From: Pedobacter glucosidilyticus DSM 23534
Lineage (GTDB): Bacteria; Bacteroidota; Bacteroidia; Sphingobacteriales; Sphingobacteriaceae
Length of the DNA stretch: 64,000 bases
Direction: 5' to 3'
Assembly (NCBI RefSeq): GCF_000425145.1
Contig: NZ_KE384311.1
Location: forward strand, 186,001 to 250,000
Position 1 is the first letter of the stretch, and every line of letters begins with the position of its first letter. The position numbers were made by a program, and so were the translations under genes. This document shows positions 17,803-28,151 of this stretch, piece by piece. The notes beneath the pieces were generated by a model. The model saw only the letters and a list, made by a program, of their open reading frames with translations. It did not search any database and was not told where the DNA came from.

Positions 17803-18777
17803 ATGTACAGCATTTCTAATCTTCAACAATTAATCACCAGAGCTATAGCTCAACAAAAATATCCTGTAAACCCATCAGAACTGTATGAGCCTATCAGCTA
17901 TCTCATGAATTTAGGTGGTAAAAGGTTAAGACCTGCTTTGTTGTTAATGGCTACAGACTTATTCAAAGGCGATGTTGAAAAGGCCATTAAACCAGCTTTA
18001 GCGATTGAGGTTTTCCATAATTTCACCTTAATGCATGATGATATCATGGATAAAGCACCTTTGAGAAGAGGAAATCCTACGGTACATGCTAAGTGGAATG
18101 AGGCTGTGGCTATTCTTTCTGGAGATGTGATGCTGGTAGAAGCTTATAAACTCATCATGCAGGTTAAACCGGCTATCCTACCAGATATTTTAAAGATATT
18201 TAATGATACTGCCGTTGGTGTTTGTGAAGGTCAGCAAATTGATATGAACTTTGAAAACTATCAGGAAGTAAAAGTTGATGAATACATCAATATGATAAGA
18301 CTTAAGACAGCTGTTTTATTGGGTGGAGCATTAAAAATTGGGGCTTTAATTGGCGAAGCCACAGAAAATGATGCTGAGTTACTGTATGATTTTGGCGAAA
18401 AACTAGGAATTGCTTTTCAGCTTCAAGATGATATTTTAGATGTTTATGGCGACCCAGAGAAATTTGGAAAACAAGTAGGCGGAGATATCATTTCTAATAA
18501 AAAAACCTTTTTACTGATAAGAGCTTTAGAGCTTGCGCAAGGAGCACAAAAAGAAGAGCTTCAAAACTGGTTAAATAAAACAAACTTTAATACTCAAGAG
18601 AAAGTAGCGGCTGTTACCGCTATTTATAACAGCTTAAACATTCAAGAAATTGCTAAAAAAGAAATGGAGAGCTATGCCGCGAAAGGTTTAGCATCTTTAA
18701 ATAAAATAGCTGTTGATGAAGAAAGGAAATCTGTTTTAAGAGAGTTTGCAGATATGCTGATGTTGAGAGATAATTAA
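17803..18777 (+). CDS. Polyprenyl diphosphate synthase, short-chain type
   Basis: Trans-isoprenyl diphosphate synthase (324 residues) that condenses isopentenyl diphosphate with allylic primers. The first Asp-rich motif is LMHDDIMDKAPLRRG and the second is LQDDILDVYGD. FHNFTLMHDD places Phe five residues before the first motif, and there is no two-residue insertion in DDxxD. An aromatic at that position is associated with short products (C15-C20) in characterised synthases, so a farnesyl or geranylgeranyl product is more likely than a long quinone side chain; this is inference. It starts 21 bp after rnr. Confidence 0.9.
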   Translation: MYSISNLQQLITRAIAQQKYPVNPSELYEPISYLMNLGGKRLRPALLLMATDLFKGDVEKAIKPALAIEVFHNFTLMHDDIMDKAPLRRGNPTVHAKWNEAVAILSGDVMLVEAYKLIMQVKPAILPDILKIFNDTAVGVCEGQQIDMNFENYQEVKVDEYINMIRLKTAVLLGGALKIGALIGEATENDAELLYDFGEKLGIAFQLQDDILDVYGDPEKFGKQVGGDIISNKKTFLLIRALELAQGAQKEELQNWLNKTNFNTQEKVAAVTAIYNSLNIQEIAKKEMESYAAKGLASLNKIAVDEERKSVLREFADMLMLRDN

Positions 18778-18783
18778 AGTTCG

Positions 18784-19176
18784 ATGATGTTAGCACTTAA
18801 AAAGATACATCATATTGCCATTATTTGTAGTGATTATGCTGTCTCAAAGCATTTTTACACTCAAACATTAGGACTTCAAATTATAAGAGAAGTATACCGC
18901 GAGGCTAGAGATTCTTATAAATTAGACCTAGCCTTAGGCGATGATTATTGTATAGAACTATTTTCTTTTCCAAAGCCTCTTACTCGGCCATCATTCCCAG
19001 AAGCTTGTGGACTAAGATATTTGGCTTTCGCTGTTGATAATTTAGATAGCGTTAAGATAACTTTAGAACATCAAAACATTAAGGTAGAGGATATTAGGAC
19101 AGATGAGTTTACAGGTAAAAGATTCACATTTATTGCTGATCCTGATGGATTGCCTATAGAATTTTACGAGTGTTAG
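18784..19176 (+). CDS. VOC family protein, YaeR/GloA2-like
   Basis: A 130-residue vicinal-oxygen-chelate protein closely resembling E. coli YaeR. It has KKIHHIAIICSDYAVSKHFY at the start, a middle EVYREARDSYKLDLALGDDY block, and TGKRFTFIADPDGLPIEFYE at the end. Family metal ligands would be a His at 9 or 10, Glu58, a His in CGLR-H-LAF and Glu126. Here the third is Tyr79 (CGLRYLAF), so the metal site is altered or vacant. Tandem ATG codons open the gene 6 bp after the prenyl synthase, implying coupled translation. The substrate is not known. Confidence 0.88.
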   Translation: MMLALKKIHHIAIICSDYAVSKHFYTQTLGLQIIREVYREARDSYKLDLALGDDYCIELFSFPKPLTRPSFPEACGLRYLAFAVDNLDSVKITLEHQNIKVEDIRTDEFTGKRFTFIADPDGLPIEFYEC

Positions 19177-19215
19177 TGTAACAGAAATCTGAAATAAAAG
19201 CTATCTAAAAATGCG

Positions 19216-19223
19216 TACCTTTG
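19216..19223 (+). promoter_or_regulatory. Candidate Bacteroidota -7 box (TACCTTTG)
   Basis: TACCTTTG matches the Bacteroidota -7 consensus TAnnTTTG and lies 7 bp before the ABC-F start codon, which would give a very short leader. No convincing -33 TTTG is placed at the right distance, so this is a moderate call. Confidence 0.45.
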
Positions 19224-19230
19224 CGCCCAA

Positions 19231-21150
19231 ATGATTGCGATAAATAATTTAACTTTCCGTATAGGTTCAAGAGCTTTATATGAAGAAGCTAACTGGCATA
19301 TCAAACCAGGAGAAAAAATAGGTTTAATTGGTGCTAATGGAACCGGAAAATCTACACTTTTAAAGATTATCGTTGGCGAGTACTCTCCTTCGGAAGGTAC
19401 CGTTTCTATGTCAAAAGACATTAAAATAGGTTACCTTAATCAAGATTTACTTTCTTACGATTCTCATCATACCATTTTACATGTGGCTATGGAAGCTTTT
19501 GAGCGCCAAAACCAGCTGCATGATGAAATAGAAGTGTTACTTAAAAAAATTGAGACTGATTATTCTGATGAACTCATCAATAAATTAAGTGATAAACAAC
19601 AAGAGTTTGAAGCTTTAGACGGTTATAATATCGAGTATAGAGCCAATGAGATTTTAGCTGGTTTAGGTTTCAGCACAGAAGATCAGCATAGGCCGCTTAA
19701 TACCTTTTCTGGAGGTTGGCGTATGCGTGTCATGCTGGCAAAAATACTGCTACAAAATCCTGATATTTTGCTATTAGATGAGCCTACCAACCACATGGAT
19801 TTACCTTCTATAAAATGGTTAGAGACTTATTTAAATGGTTTTGAAGGGGCTATTGTGATTGTATCTCACGATAGGTATTTCTTAGATAGAATTGTAAATC
19901 GTATTGTAGAATCCCGTAAAGGAAAATTAACTATTTATTCTGGTAATTATTCGTTTTATTTAGAAGAAAAAGCGCTTAGAGCAGAAATTCAGAAAGGCGA
20001 ATTTAAAAACCAACAAGCCAAAATTAAGCAAGAAGAGCGTTTGATAGAGCGTTTTAAGGCTAAAGCATCTAAAGCAAAAATGGCGCAATCCAGAATGAAA
20101 GCTTTAGATAAAATGGAGCGTGTTGAAGATGTTGATGATGATAATCCAACGGTAAATTTCAGGTTTAAATTCTCTAAACCTTCTGGCAGACATGTCATCA
20201 AAATAGAAAATGCTACTAAAAGTTATCCAACGATAGATATTTTAGACAATGCCGAAGCACTTATAGAAAAAGGTGATAAAATAGCTTTGATTGGAGCTAA
20301 TGGTAAAGGTAAGTCTACCCTATTAAGGATGATTGCAGGTACAGAAGCTTTTAGCGGGAAATGTGAAACTGGGCATAATGTAACTACAACTTTCTTTGCA
20401 CAGCACCAATTAGAATCTTTACATTTAGATAATGCTATTTTAGAAGAGCTACAGGCTTTTGCTCCTAAACATTCTGATACCGAGTTACGCTCTATTTTAG
20501 GATGTTTTTTGTTTACAGGTGATGATGTATTTAAGAAAATTAGGGTATTATCTGGAGGCGAAAAATCCAGGGTTGCCTTGGCTAAATCCTTAACTACGGA
20601 CTCCAATTTCTTGATTCTGGATGAGCCTACCAACCACCTAGATATACAATCGGTAAACATCTTAATACAAGCCTTACAGCAATATGAAGGTACTTTTATA
20701 GCCGTTTCTCACGATAGGTATTTCTTAGACAATGTGGCTAATAAAATTTGGTTTATTGAGGATAAACAAATTAAAGAATATCCGGGTACTTATGCCGAGT
20801 ATGAAGAATGGCAAGCCAGAAGAGCAAAAGAGATTGTTCCGGGTGGAGGCATCAAACATGCTAAAGTAGAAAAGGCCAAGAAAGAAGAAGCTAAGCCACA
20901 AGTTTCTGATGATAAAGCTAAACAACTGAAAAAGCTAAATCAGCAATTGCAAAAGCTTGAAGATGATGTAGCAGCACAAGATAAATTGGTAAAAGAAGCT
21001 GAAGCTGAAATTGCCAAAGAAGAAGTTTATAGTAATCCTCAAAAATTAAAAGAGGTTAACGAGCGTTATCATCAATTAAAAGAACAGTTAGGTGCTTTAC
21101 AATTACATTGGGAGCAACTGGCTGATGAGATTTTAATTTTAGAAGGCTAA
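19231..21150 (+). CDS. ABC-F family ATPase (ribosome-associated)
   Basis: A 639-residue cytoplasmic protein with two ABC ATPase domains and no transmembrane part. Domain 1 has Walker A GANGTGKST, signature FSGGWRMRVMLAK and Walker B LLLDEPTNHMD. Domain 2 has GANGKGKST, LSGGEKSRVALAK and LILDEPTNHLD. A charged interdomain linker (RLIERFKAKASKAKMAQSRM) and a C-terminal coiled coil (about 560-639) resemble YheS/Uup-type proteins. ABC-F proteins act on the ribosomal E site. Motifs give no reason to call it an antibiotic-resistance type. Confidence 0.92.
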   Translation: MIAINNLTFRIGSRALYEEANWHIKPGEKIGLIGANGTGKSTLLKIIVGEYSPSEGTVSMSKDIKIGYLNQDLLSYDSHHTILHVAMEAFERQNQLHDEIEVLLKKIETDYSDELINKLSDKQQEFEALDGYNIEYRANEILAGLGFSTEDQHRPLNTFSGGWRMRVMLAKILLQNPDILLLDEPTNHMDLPSIKWLETYLNGFEGAIVIVSHDRYFLDRIVNRIVESRKGKLTIYSGNYSFYLEEKALRAEIQKGEFKNQQAKIKQEERLIERFKAKASKAKMAQSRMKALDKMERVEDVDDDNPTVNFRFKFSKPSGRHVIKIENATKSYPTIDILDNAEALIEKGDKIALIGANGKGKSTLLRMIAGTEAFSGKCETGHNVTTTFFAQHQLESLHLDNAILEELQAFAPKHSDTELRSILGCFLFTGDDVFKKIRVLSGGEKSRVALAKSLTTDSNFLILDEPTNHLDIQSVNILIQALQQYEGTFIAVSHDRYFLDNVANKIWFIEDKQIKEYPGTYAEYEEWQARRAKEIVPGGGIKHAKVEKAKKEEAKPQVSDDKAKQLKKLNQQLQKLEDDVAAQDKLVKEAEAEIAKEEVYSNPQKLKEVNERYHQLKEQLGALQLHWEQLADEILILEG

Positions 21151-21171
21151 ATATTAAATAAACTTAATGGT

Positions 21172-22494
21172 ATGAGAAAGAGTTTGATATATCTGTTTTT
21201 AACGCTATTAAGTTTATCTTCTTTTGCGCAAAAGAAACCTAAAAAAGTTAGGGCTTTTGTTGCTCCTACGCCAGAATCTGCCACGGTTTATGATAATAAA
21301 AATTATATCCCTGAGATTAAAAGTGTAGAGTTTTTTAATGCCGAGAAAGACCAAAGCTTTCCGGTATTAAATTTAGGTAGCAGTCAGCAAATTATTTTAA
21401 AGTTTGATGATTTACGTGGTGGAAGTAGAAATTTGTTTTACACCTTAGAACATTGCGATGCTGATTGGAAACCTTCGTCCTTATCTCCTATTGAGTACTT
21501 ACAAAGCTTTACCGAAGAGCGTATTAATAACTTTAGATATTCCTTTGGTACTTTTATTAGCTATACGCATTACGAGTTAAGCTTGCCCAATAGCAGTATC
21601 ATCCCTAAAATATCTGGTAATTACTTACTTAAAGTTTATGAAGATGGCGACCAGCGTAAAATACTCATCAGCAGAAGGTTATATATTATACAAGCAAAGG
21701 TTAATGTACAAGCAGAAATTACACAATCTGCAATTGTAGCTAAAAGAGATGAGCGTCAGAAAATTAATATCAATGTTGCGCATCCGGGTTTGGCTATTCA
21801 AAATCCTTATCAGGAAATAAGAATCGTTACCTTAAAAAATAACCGAACAGATTTAATCAAAACCATCAATAAACCTCTTTTTGTAAGAAACAACTTATTG
21901 GTTTATGCAGATAATTTAACCAATGATTTTGATGGCGCTAATGAATTTAGAAGGTTTGATACCAGAAGTTTAAGGTTTAAATCAGAACGAGTGGGGCAAA
22001 TCGTATTGGATAGTTTATACAGAATTTTATTATTTCCTGATGCTGTTTTAAATACGCCAAACTATTCCTATCAGTTTGATGAAAATGGCAAGTTTTATAT
22101 TATCAATCAGGATGGTAATAGTGATGACTATGCTGGTGATTATGCAGCCATAACTTTTACCTTAAACGCCGAAGAGCCAGATGCAAACGGGCATGCTTAC
22201 ATCATTGGGCAGTTTAATGCTTACCAAAAAAATGCAGATAGCAGATTGATTTATAATCCTGAAAGCAAACAATTTTCAAAAACGATGCTTTTAAAACAAG
22301 GTGTTTATGATTATAAATACACTTGGGCTACAGAAGACGTTAAAATTATCAATGATAACGCTTTTGATGGTTCTTTTTTTGAAACCGAGAATGATTACCA
22401 AATATTGGTTTATTATAGAGCCCCAGCTTCCAGATTTGAAGAATTAATAGCCTTTAGAGAATTAAACAGCAGACAATTACCCAGAACAAACTAA
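21172..22494 (+). CDS. DUF5103 protein, type IX secretion plug protein
   Basis: A 440-residue exported protein with signal peptide [20 protein letters not shown]. The mature part is beta-rich and matches DUF5103, which is now described as the plug protein that closes the T9SS outer-membrane translocon. Recognisable stretches are [19 protein letters not shown], the [16 protein letters not shown] segment, and a C-terminal [10 protein letters not shown] block. It lies 21 bp after the ABC-F gene and 5 bp before the thioesterase gene. Its presence fits the T9SS cargo encoded at 47.9 kb. Confidence 0.86.
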   Translation: MRKSLIYLFLTLLSLSSFAQKKPKKVRAFVAPTPESATVYDNKNYIPEIKSVEFFNAEKDQSFPVLNLGSSQQIILKFDDLRGGSRNLFYTLEHCDADWKPSSLSPIEYLQSFTEERINNFRYSFGTFISYTHYELSLPNSSIIPKISGNYLLKVYEDGDQRKILISRRLYIIQAKVNVQAEITQSAIVAKRDERQKININVAHPGLAIQNPYQEIRIVTLKNNRTDLIKTINKPLFVRNNLLVYADNLTNDFDGANEFRRFDTRSLRFKSERVGQIVLDSLYRILLFPDAVLNTPNYSYQFDENGKFYIINQDGNSDDYAGDYAAITFTLNAEEPDANGHAYIIGQFNAYQKNADSRLIYNPESKQFSKTMLLKQGVYDYKYTWATEDVKIINDNAFDGSFFETENDYQILVYYRAPASRFEELIAFRELNSRQLPRTN

Positions 22495-22499
22495 AATAT

Positions 22500-23021
22500 A
22501 TGAGCGGCAAGAAAGCAAAAGATTCATTAATTACCATGAACGAGTTGGTATTACCCAATGACACCAATACCCTAAACAATTTAATGGGTGGTCGTTTATT
22601 ACATTGGATGGATATAGCGGCTGCAATTTCTGCACAAAGACATAGCAACCACATTGTGGTAACCGCATCTGTAGATAATGTTTCTTTTAAGCAGCCTATA
22701 AAATTGGGCGATGTGGTAACGATAAATGCCAAAGTTACAAGGGCTTTCCATACTTCTGTTGAAGTTAGGTTAGATGTTTGGGCAGAAAACATTCCGTCAG
22801 GAACACGTATCAAATCTAATGAAGCGTATTATACTTTCGTAGCTTTAAATGATGAAGGTAAAACAGTTCCTGTTCCAGAGTTAATTCCAGAATCTGATGA
22901 AGAAAAAGCACTTTATGATGGCGCTTTAAGACGCAGACAGTTACGACTTATCTTATCAGGAAAAATGAATCCTGATGATGCTACAGAACTAAAAGCTTTG
23001 TTTAATGCAGCGAAGCAGTGA
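22500..23021 (+). CDS. Acyl-CoA thioesterase, hotdog fold
   Basis: A 173-residue hotdog-fold thioesterase of the YciA/acyl-CoA hydrolase group, which hydrolyses acyl-CoA to free acid and CoA. The characteristic N-terminal block is LVLPNDTNTLNNLMGGRLLH followed by WMDIAAAISAQRH. The conserved VDNVSFKQPIKLGDVV strand and ESVEVRLDV-like helix-strand follow. It starts 5 bp after the plug-protein gene and is probably the last gene of the rnr-to-thioesterase run. The next 179 bp (23022-23200) contain purine-rich simple sequence and no gene. Confidence 0.9.
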   Translation: MSGKKAKDSLITMNELVLPNDTNTLNNLMGGRLLHWMDIAAAISAQRHSNHIVVTASVDNVSFKQPIKLGDVVTINAKVTRAFHTSVEVRLDVWAENIPSGTRIKSNEAYYTFVALNDEGKTVPVPELIPESDEEKALYDGALRRRQLRLILSGKMNPDDATELKALFNAAKQ

Positions 23022-23200
23022 GGAGAGTGAGAAGTTGAAAGTTTTAAGTGAAAAGTTAAAACAATTCATCATTCAAAAATCAACTAGTTAATAAGTCCTC
23101 CCCCAGCTTTGTGTTCTTTGCAAGCTTAGTAGGTATTAAACAAACAATATAATCGTTGCACTAATATTAAATAAGTGTAAGCTAGATTATATAAATAACA

Positions 23201-23926
23201 CTAATTACAAGATTTATATTCATCTAATACTTTTTTAACACACCTACAATCATATAAATCGTATATATCTCCTCCTTTCATTTTTGCAAGCTTACTAACT
23301 TTTGGCCATACTCTTTTACAAAAGAATACGCTGTTTTTGCATATAATGGAATTAAGATCATGATAATAATATCCATCACCTTCTCTCTCCTCATTTTGCA
23401 CTAATCCTCGGTATATTACAGCATACATATTGGTATATTTTACACAAAAATCAAGCTTATAAACAAAATTATCCTCACTATCATAACAAGATAAAATAAC
23501 TAGTCTTTCAAAATTATTGATTTTATTTACAAGTTCTGATTTGTAAAAGCAAGAATCATAAATTGCAAATTCTGCCGGCGATTCAGGTATTGCATTTAAA
23601 ATAAGCTTATAATCGATTTTCGAATTTACAATCTGTTGATTAACAATTTCAAATTTATAAGAATCCAAACTTGATTTTAATCCTTTTGCTGTATCCAAAA
23701 TTTCCAATATCGAATATAAATTTTTCTTATAACCCTCTCTTATATGATAGAAGGAATCTTTTCCTATAATTTTAATCACATAAGCACTATCATAGACAAA
23801 TTCTTCATCTGCTACTAAAGTGCTTATAGTATCTTTTACCTCAACTTTATCTATATTCTTTCTGTTAGGATTTCCACAAGAAATAAATAAAATGAATAAT
23901 AAGGTTTTTAAAAGAAAATTCTTCAT
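23201..23926 (-). CDS. Lipoprotein of unknown function
   Basis: A 241-residue protein with n-region MKNFLLK, a hydrophobic core and lipobox LFISC at residue 17, so it is predicted to be a lipoprotein. The mature protein is rich in Asp, Tyr and Lys and contains several Cys in the C-terminal third (CKNSVFFC, CRC), which might form disulfides. No family is recognised. Codon use is more AT-rich than in the neighbouring housekeeping genes, and it is a stand-alone minus-strand gene between convergent and divergent units, so it may be accessory. Confidence 0.7.
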   Translation of the reverse strand: MKNFLLKTLLFILFISCGNPNRKNIDKVEVKDTISTLVADEEFVYDSAYVIKIIGKDSFYHIREGYKKNLYSILEILDTAKGLKSSLDSYKFEIVNQQIVNSKIDYKLILNAIPESPAEFAIYDSCFYKSELVNKINNFERLVILSCYDSEDNFVYKLDFCVKYTNMYAVIYRGLVQNEEREGDGYYYHDLNSIICKNSVFFCKRVWPKVSKLAKMKGGDIYDLYDCRCVKKVLDEYKSCN

Positions 23927-24019
23927 TTTTTATTCTATTATATTAGATAAAACCTTAAAATAAACCATTAAATTAGATAGATGTAATCCTTCAATCAATT
24001 AAAAAACAACTTACTTCTT

Positions 24020-24093
24020 CGTTCTTCATCGAAATAACGACCCTAACAAACTAACTAACTAACACCTAACAAACTAACCAACCATCTAACCAC
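24020..24093. repeat. CTAAC-rich simple-sequence tract
   Basis: Directly after the stop of the 151-residue minus-strand gene is a C- and A-rich tract built from CTAAC, CTAACAAACTAAC and CCTAAC units. A similar tract directly follows the stop of the minus-strand gene at 59985. On the minus strand both read as G/T-rich GTTAG repeats. Confidence 0.55.
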
Positions 24094-24549
24094 CTAATAC
24101 GGTCTTTTCAATATCGCTTCGTTAATAACGGCTTGTCTTAAATCAAAGTCGTAGCTTTCTTGTTCTTCTTGTTTAGGCAGGCTGATACCATGCTTGTGTT
24201 TTTCGTGTATAGCTCTGCCTTTCATAACTTCTGCACTAGGAATTTCTGGATTATAATAGTCTTTAGGTTTCTGATTTGGAGTTTTTAATCGCTCATAAAC
24301 CATACGTTCATACTGTTCTTTTTCGTATTTTTCTGGCTTAGAAAGTTTATAATCAGGTTTAAGCTCGGTAGCCTCAGTACGCTCTTCTATCATAGGTTGG
24401 GTTTGTACCTCATCTTTAACCGTAATTTCTGGCTGTTCTGGGATGCTTAAATTACGTTTTCTAGCCTTCTCTTGCTCTTTTTGGAAGTTTTGGTAAGCTT
24501 TAAAGAGAAAAAGTGCGATAGGTGCTAAAATGTATATGAGGTTTTCCAT
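24094..24549 (-). CDS. Conserved hypothetical membrane-anchored protein
   Basis: A 151-residue protein with one N-terminal hydrophobic helix (residues 4-20), then a long charged region rich in Glu, Lys and Gln, ending in FDLRQAVINEAILKRPY. A closing motif of this type (aromatic, D, L, R, then AVI, EIL, RPY) is shared by several small Bacteroidota membrane proteins. The topology suggests a cytoplasmic tail. It is divergent from smc, with 62 bp between the start codons, so the two promoters are close or overlapping. Function unknown. Confidence 0.75.
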   Translation of the reverse strand: MENLIYILAPIALFLFKAYQNFQKEQEKARKRNLSIPEQPEITVKDEVQTQPMIEERTEATELKPDYKLSKPEKYEKEQYERMVYERLKTPNQKPKDYYNPEIPSAEVMKGRAIHEKHKHGISLPKQEEQESYDFDLRQAVINEAILKRPY

Positions 24550-24611
24550 ACTGCAAATTAAGAAATTAATTAGTTTTGAGGAATTAAAAGATACACTGTT
24601 TTTATTAATGC

Positions 24612-27600
24612 ATGCAGTTAAACAAATTAGAAATTAAGGGTTTCAAGAGTTTTGGAGATAAGATTACCATCAACTTTAATGAAGGCGTAACCGCTATTGT
24701 AGGGCCAAATGGTTGTGGTAAATCTAACGTGGTAGATGCTATCAGATGGGTTTTGGGCGAGCAAAGTACCAGAATGCTGCGATCAGAGAAAATGGAAAAC
24801 ATCATCTTCAACGGCACAAAATCCAGAAAACCAGCCAACCTAGCTGAAGTATCTTTAACTTTTGACAATACCAAAAACATCCTGCCGACAGACTTTTCGC
24901 AGGTAACCATAACCCGTAAACTTTATCGTACGGGCGAATCAGAATATCGTTTAAACGATGTACAATGTAGGCTAAAAGATATTACCGATTTATTTTTAGA
25001 TACTGGTATCGGGCCAGACTCCTACTCTATCATCGAGTTAAAAATGATAGATGAAATCATTACCAACAAAGAAAACTCAAGAAGAGCTTTATTTGAAGAA
25101 GCATCAGGAATATCCAAATATAAACTCCGCAAAAAGCAAACTTTTAATAAGTTAAAAGATACTGAAGCAGATTTAAGTCGGGTTGAAGATTTACTTTTCG
25201 AGATTGAAAGAAACCTTAAAACCTTAGAAAATCAGGCTAAAAAAGCAGAACGTTATTATCGTTTAAAAGAACAATATCATGCTTTAAGCATTGTATTGGC
25301 ATCTTTCAGGATTATTGGTTTTAGAGATTCGTTAGCACAATTAGATGAACGTGAAAAAGAGCAATTAGAAGTTAAACAAGGTATCAATACTTTAGCTGAT
25401 CAGTTGGATGCAGACATCCAAAAACATAAATTTAACAACCTTACAAAAGAGAAAAACTTATCTGTTCAGCAAAAAGCTACTAACGAGTTTGTAAGTAAAA
25501 TTAGAGCATACGAAAGCGAGAAAAAGATTAAAAACGAACAGCTTAAGTTTTTACAAGACAAAGAGAGTAAACTTAATGATGATTTAGAGAAAGATAAAAC
25601 ACAACTGAATCACATTTTTTATAATATCAAACGCTTAAACGAGGAAAGATTACAGGAAGAGCAAAATCTGCAAAGCATCAGCACAAAATTAGAGGCTTTA
25701 AAAGCCGAGGTAGAGGAATTACGTATACAGCAGCAATCATCTAAACAAGGGCTAGACCAAATGCAAAACCAATCTAATGCTTTGCAAAATCAGGTTTACC
25801 AGGTAGAGAAAGATATTGAGATTTTAAACATCCAAAAGGAAGCTTTAGACCAAGAAACACGTAGAAATATAGCCGATACCGACTCTAGAAAAATTGAATT
25901 ATCTAATTTTAATAAGGCTATAGCCGATATTTCTGAAAGTTTAGAGAGTAAGAAACATCAGCTAGAACATTTACAAGAGCTAGAAGAAGAATTAAAGGAA
26001 AATTTAGCTTCTACAGAGGCTATTTTAGCCGATAATAAAGAACAATTTAACAGCATCAGCAGAAAGCTGGATGCCAAACAAAATGAATATAACCTTACCA
26101 AAAGTATGGTTGACAATTTGGAAGGCTTTCCAGAATCTATTCGCTTTTTAAGAAAGAATACCCAATGGACAAAAAAGGCTCCGCTACTTTCTGATATTCT
26201 TTTTTGTAATGAGGAGTATCGTGTAGCCATAGAAAATTTTCTAGAGCCTTTGATGAACCATTATGTAGTAGAGCAATATAGCGATGCAATTGAGGCTATA
26301 CAGCTTTTAAGTAATTCTTCAAGAGGAAAAGCTAACTTCTTTATATTAAATAATTTAGAAGATAAAGAAGTGCAAGAATTAGTAGCTCCAGAAGGTGGTA
26401 TACCCGTATTATCTGTTACAGAAACAGATAAGAAATACAAAAAGCTATTCAACCATTTGCTAAGTCATGTCTTTTTAGTTGATGATAGCCGAGAGCAAGA
26501 TTTAAACGCTGAACTTTTAAATTCTCCTATGGTATTGATAGGAAAATCAGGAAAGTTTAATAAGAGTAAATACACCCTTTCAGGTGGTTCTGTTGGTTTA
26601 TTTGAAGGTAAAAGAATTGGTAGGGCTAAAAATCTTGAAAACCTCAATAAAGAAATTAAAGAGGCAGAAGTACAGCTTAAAAAACTTAAAGACCATATAG
26701 AAGAAGGCGCTTTAAAAGTACAAACACTTAAAGCTGCTACTAAAATACAGGAGATTAATACCTTATCAGCTCAGATTAATCTTCTACAAAACGAGTTGAT
26801 ATCGGTGCAAACCAAACAAGAACAATATCAATCCTTTATAGAAAACAGTCAGAACAGAAAACAAGATATAGAGCAAAAACTGCAATATATTGCCTCAGAA
26901 TTATTAGAAAAACAGCCTTTAATTGCCGAGTTGATAGCTCAAAAGCAAATCATAAACGAGCAATTGATAGCACAACAATTGGCTTTTAACGAGCTTAGCG
27001 AGGTTTTAACCATGCGTTCTTCTGCTTTCAATGCTGAAAACATCAAATTTCACCAGCAGCAAAATAAAGTTAGCAGTTTAGATAAAGATTTAGAGTATAG
27101 AGAATCGCAACAAGAAAATCTGGAAAACAGAATCAATAAACACAGTGCCGAGCTAGAAGAAACCAAGCTTACCATTAAAGATACTTTGCAGTTTGTAGAC
27201 CATGATGATGAAGACCTTATTGCCATGTACAACCAAAAAGAAGAAATGGAAAAAGCGCTTCAAGAAGCAGAAAAAGACTATTATGCGGTACGTGGTTTGG
27301 TTAACGATTTAGAAAATCAGCTATCAGAAATTAGAAGAAAAAAAGAAAATATAGATGTTTTACTAACGGAGATTAAAGACCAGAAAAACAACCTCAAACT
27401 AGAATTAAATGCTTTAAAAGAGCGTTTATCGGTAGAGTTTAATATAGAAATTGAAGATTTATTAGATACCGAAATCCCTGAAGGAGCCGAAGAACAAGAT
27501 ACCAAAGAAAAGGTAGATAAAATCAAAAAACAATTGGATGAATTTGGCGCTATCAACCCCATGGCTATGGAAGCCTATAAAGAAATGGAAGAGCGTTATA

Positions 27601-28148
27601 CTTTTATTCAGGCTCAGAAAAAAGACTTATCTGAAGCAAAAGCTTCTCTTTTACAAACTATAAAAGAGATTGACGATACAGCGAAAGAGAAATTCATGGT
27701 AGCTTTTACTCATGTAAGAGAAAACTTTATGCGTGTTTTCCGCTCTTTATTTAATGAAGAAGACAACTGCGATTTAATTCTTACCAACCCGGATATGCCT
27801 TTAGATTCTGATATTGATATTATTGCTAGGCCAAAAGGTAAAAGACCATTGTCTATCAATCAATTATCAGGAGGTGAGAAAACCTTAACCGCTACGGCTT
27901 TATTGTTTTCGCTTTACTTATTAAAACCTGCACCATTCTGTATTTTTGACGAGGTTGATGCCCCGCTAGATGATACTAATATTGATAAATTCAATAATAT
28001 CATACGTAAGTTTTCTAACGAATCTCAGTTTATTGTAGTTTCTCATAACAAGCGTACCATTGCCAGTACAGATATTATTTATGGCGTTACCATGGTAGAA
28101 CAAGGCGTTTCTAGAGTTGTAGCAGTTGATTTAAGAGAAGTAGCCTAA
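24612..28148 (+). CDS. smc: Chromosome segregation ATPase SMC
   Basis: A 1178-residue SMC protein of the condensin core that organises and segregates the chromosome. The N-terminal ATPase half has Walker A GPNGCGKSN near residue 33 and QSTRMLRSEKMENIIFNG after it. Long coiled coils (about 170-500 and 670-1020) flank a hinge (about 510-650) with PLLSDILFCNEEYRVAIENF. The C-terminal half has signature LSGGEKTLTATALLFSLY and Walker B FCIFDEVDAPLDD. The start at 24612 is four bases after another ATG in a different frame. It is followed after 3 bp by the GH25 gene. Confidence 0.96.
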   Translation: MQLNKLEIKGFKSFGDKITINFNEGVTAIVGPNGCGKSNVVDAIRWVLGEQSTRMLRSEKMENIIFNGTKSRKPANLAEVSLTFDNTKNILPTDFSQVTITRKLYRTGESEYRLNDVQCRLKDITDLFLDTGIGPDSYSIIELKMIDEIITNKENSRRALFEEASGISKYKLRKKQTFNKLKDTEADLSRVEDLLFEIERNLKTLENQAKKAERYYRLKEQYHALSIVLASFRIIGFRDSLAQLDEREKEQLEVKQGINTLADQLDADIQKHKFNNLTKEKNLSVQQKATNEFVSKIRAYESEKKIKNEQLKFLQDKESKLNDDLEKDKTQLNHIFYNIKRLNEERLQEEQNLQSISTKLEALKAEVEELRIQQQSSKQGLDQMQNQSNALQNQVYQVEKDIEILNIQKEALDQETRRNIADTDSRKIELSNFNKAIADISESLESKKHQLEHLQELEEELKENLASTEAILADNKEQFNSISRKLDAKQNEYNLTKSMVDNLEGFPESIRFLRKNTQWTKKAPLLSDILFCNEEYRVAIENFLEPLMNHYVVEQYSDAIEAIQLLSNSSRGKANFFILNNLEDKEVQELVAPEGGIPVLSVTETDKKYKKLFNHLLSHVFLVDDSREQDLNAELLNSPMVLIGKSGKFNKSKYTLSGGSVGLFEGKRIGRAKNLENLNKEIKEAEVQLKKLKDHIEEGALKVQTLKAATKIQEINTLSAQINLLQNELISVQTKQEQYQSFIENSQNRKQDIEQKLQYIASELLEKQPLIAELIAQKQIINEQLIAQQLAFNELSEVLTMRSSAFNAENIKFHQQQNKVSSLDKDLEYRESQQENLENRINKHSAELEETKLTIKDTLQFVDHDDEDLIAMYNQKEEMEKALQEAEKDYYAVRGLVNDLENQLSEIRRKKENIDVLLTEIKDQKNNLKLELNALKERLSVEFNIEIEDLLDTEIPEGAEEQDTKEKVDKIKKQLDEFGAINPMAMEAYKEMEERYTFIQAQKKDLSEAKASLLQTIKEIDDTAKEKFMVAFTHVRENFMRVFRSLFNEEDNCDLILTNPDMPLDSDIDIIARPKGKRPLSINQLSGGEKTLTATALLFSLYLLKPAPFCIFDEVDAPLDDTNIDKFNNIIRKFSNESQFIVVSHNKRTIASTDIIYGVTMVEQGVSRVVAVDLREVA

Positions 28149-28151
28149 TTT

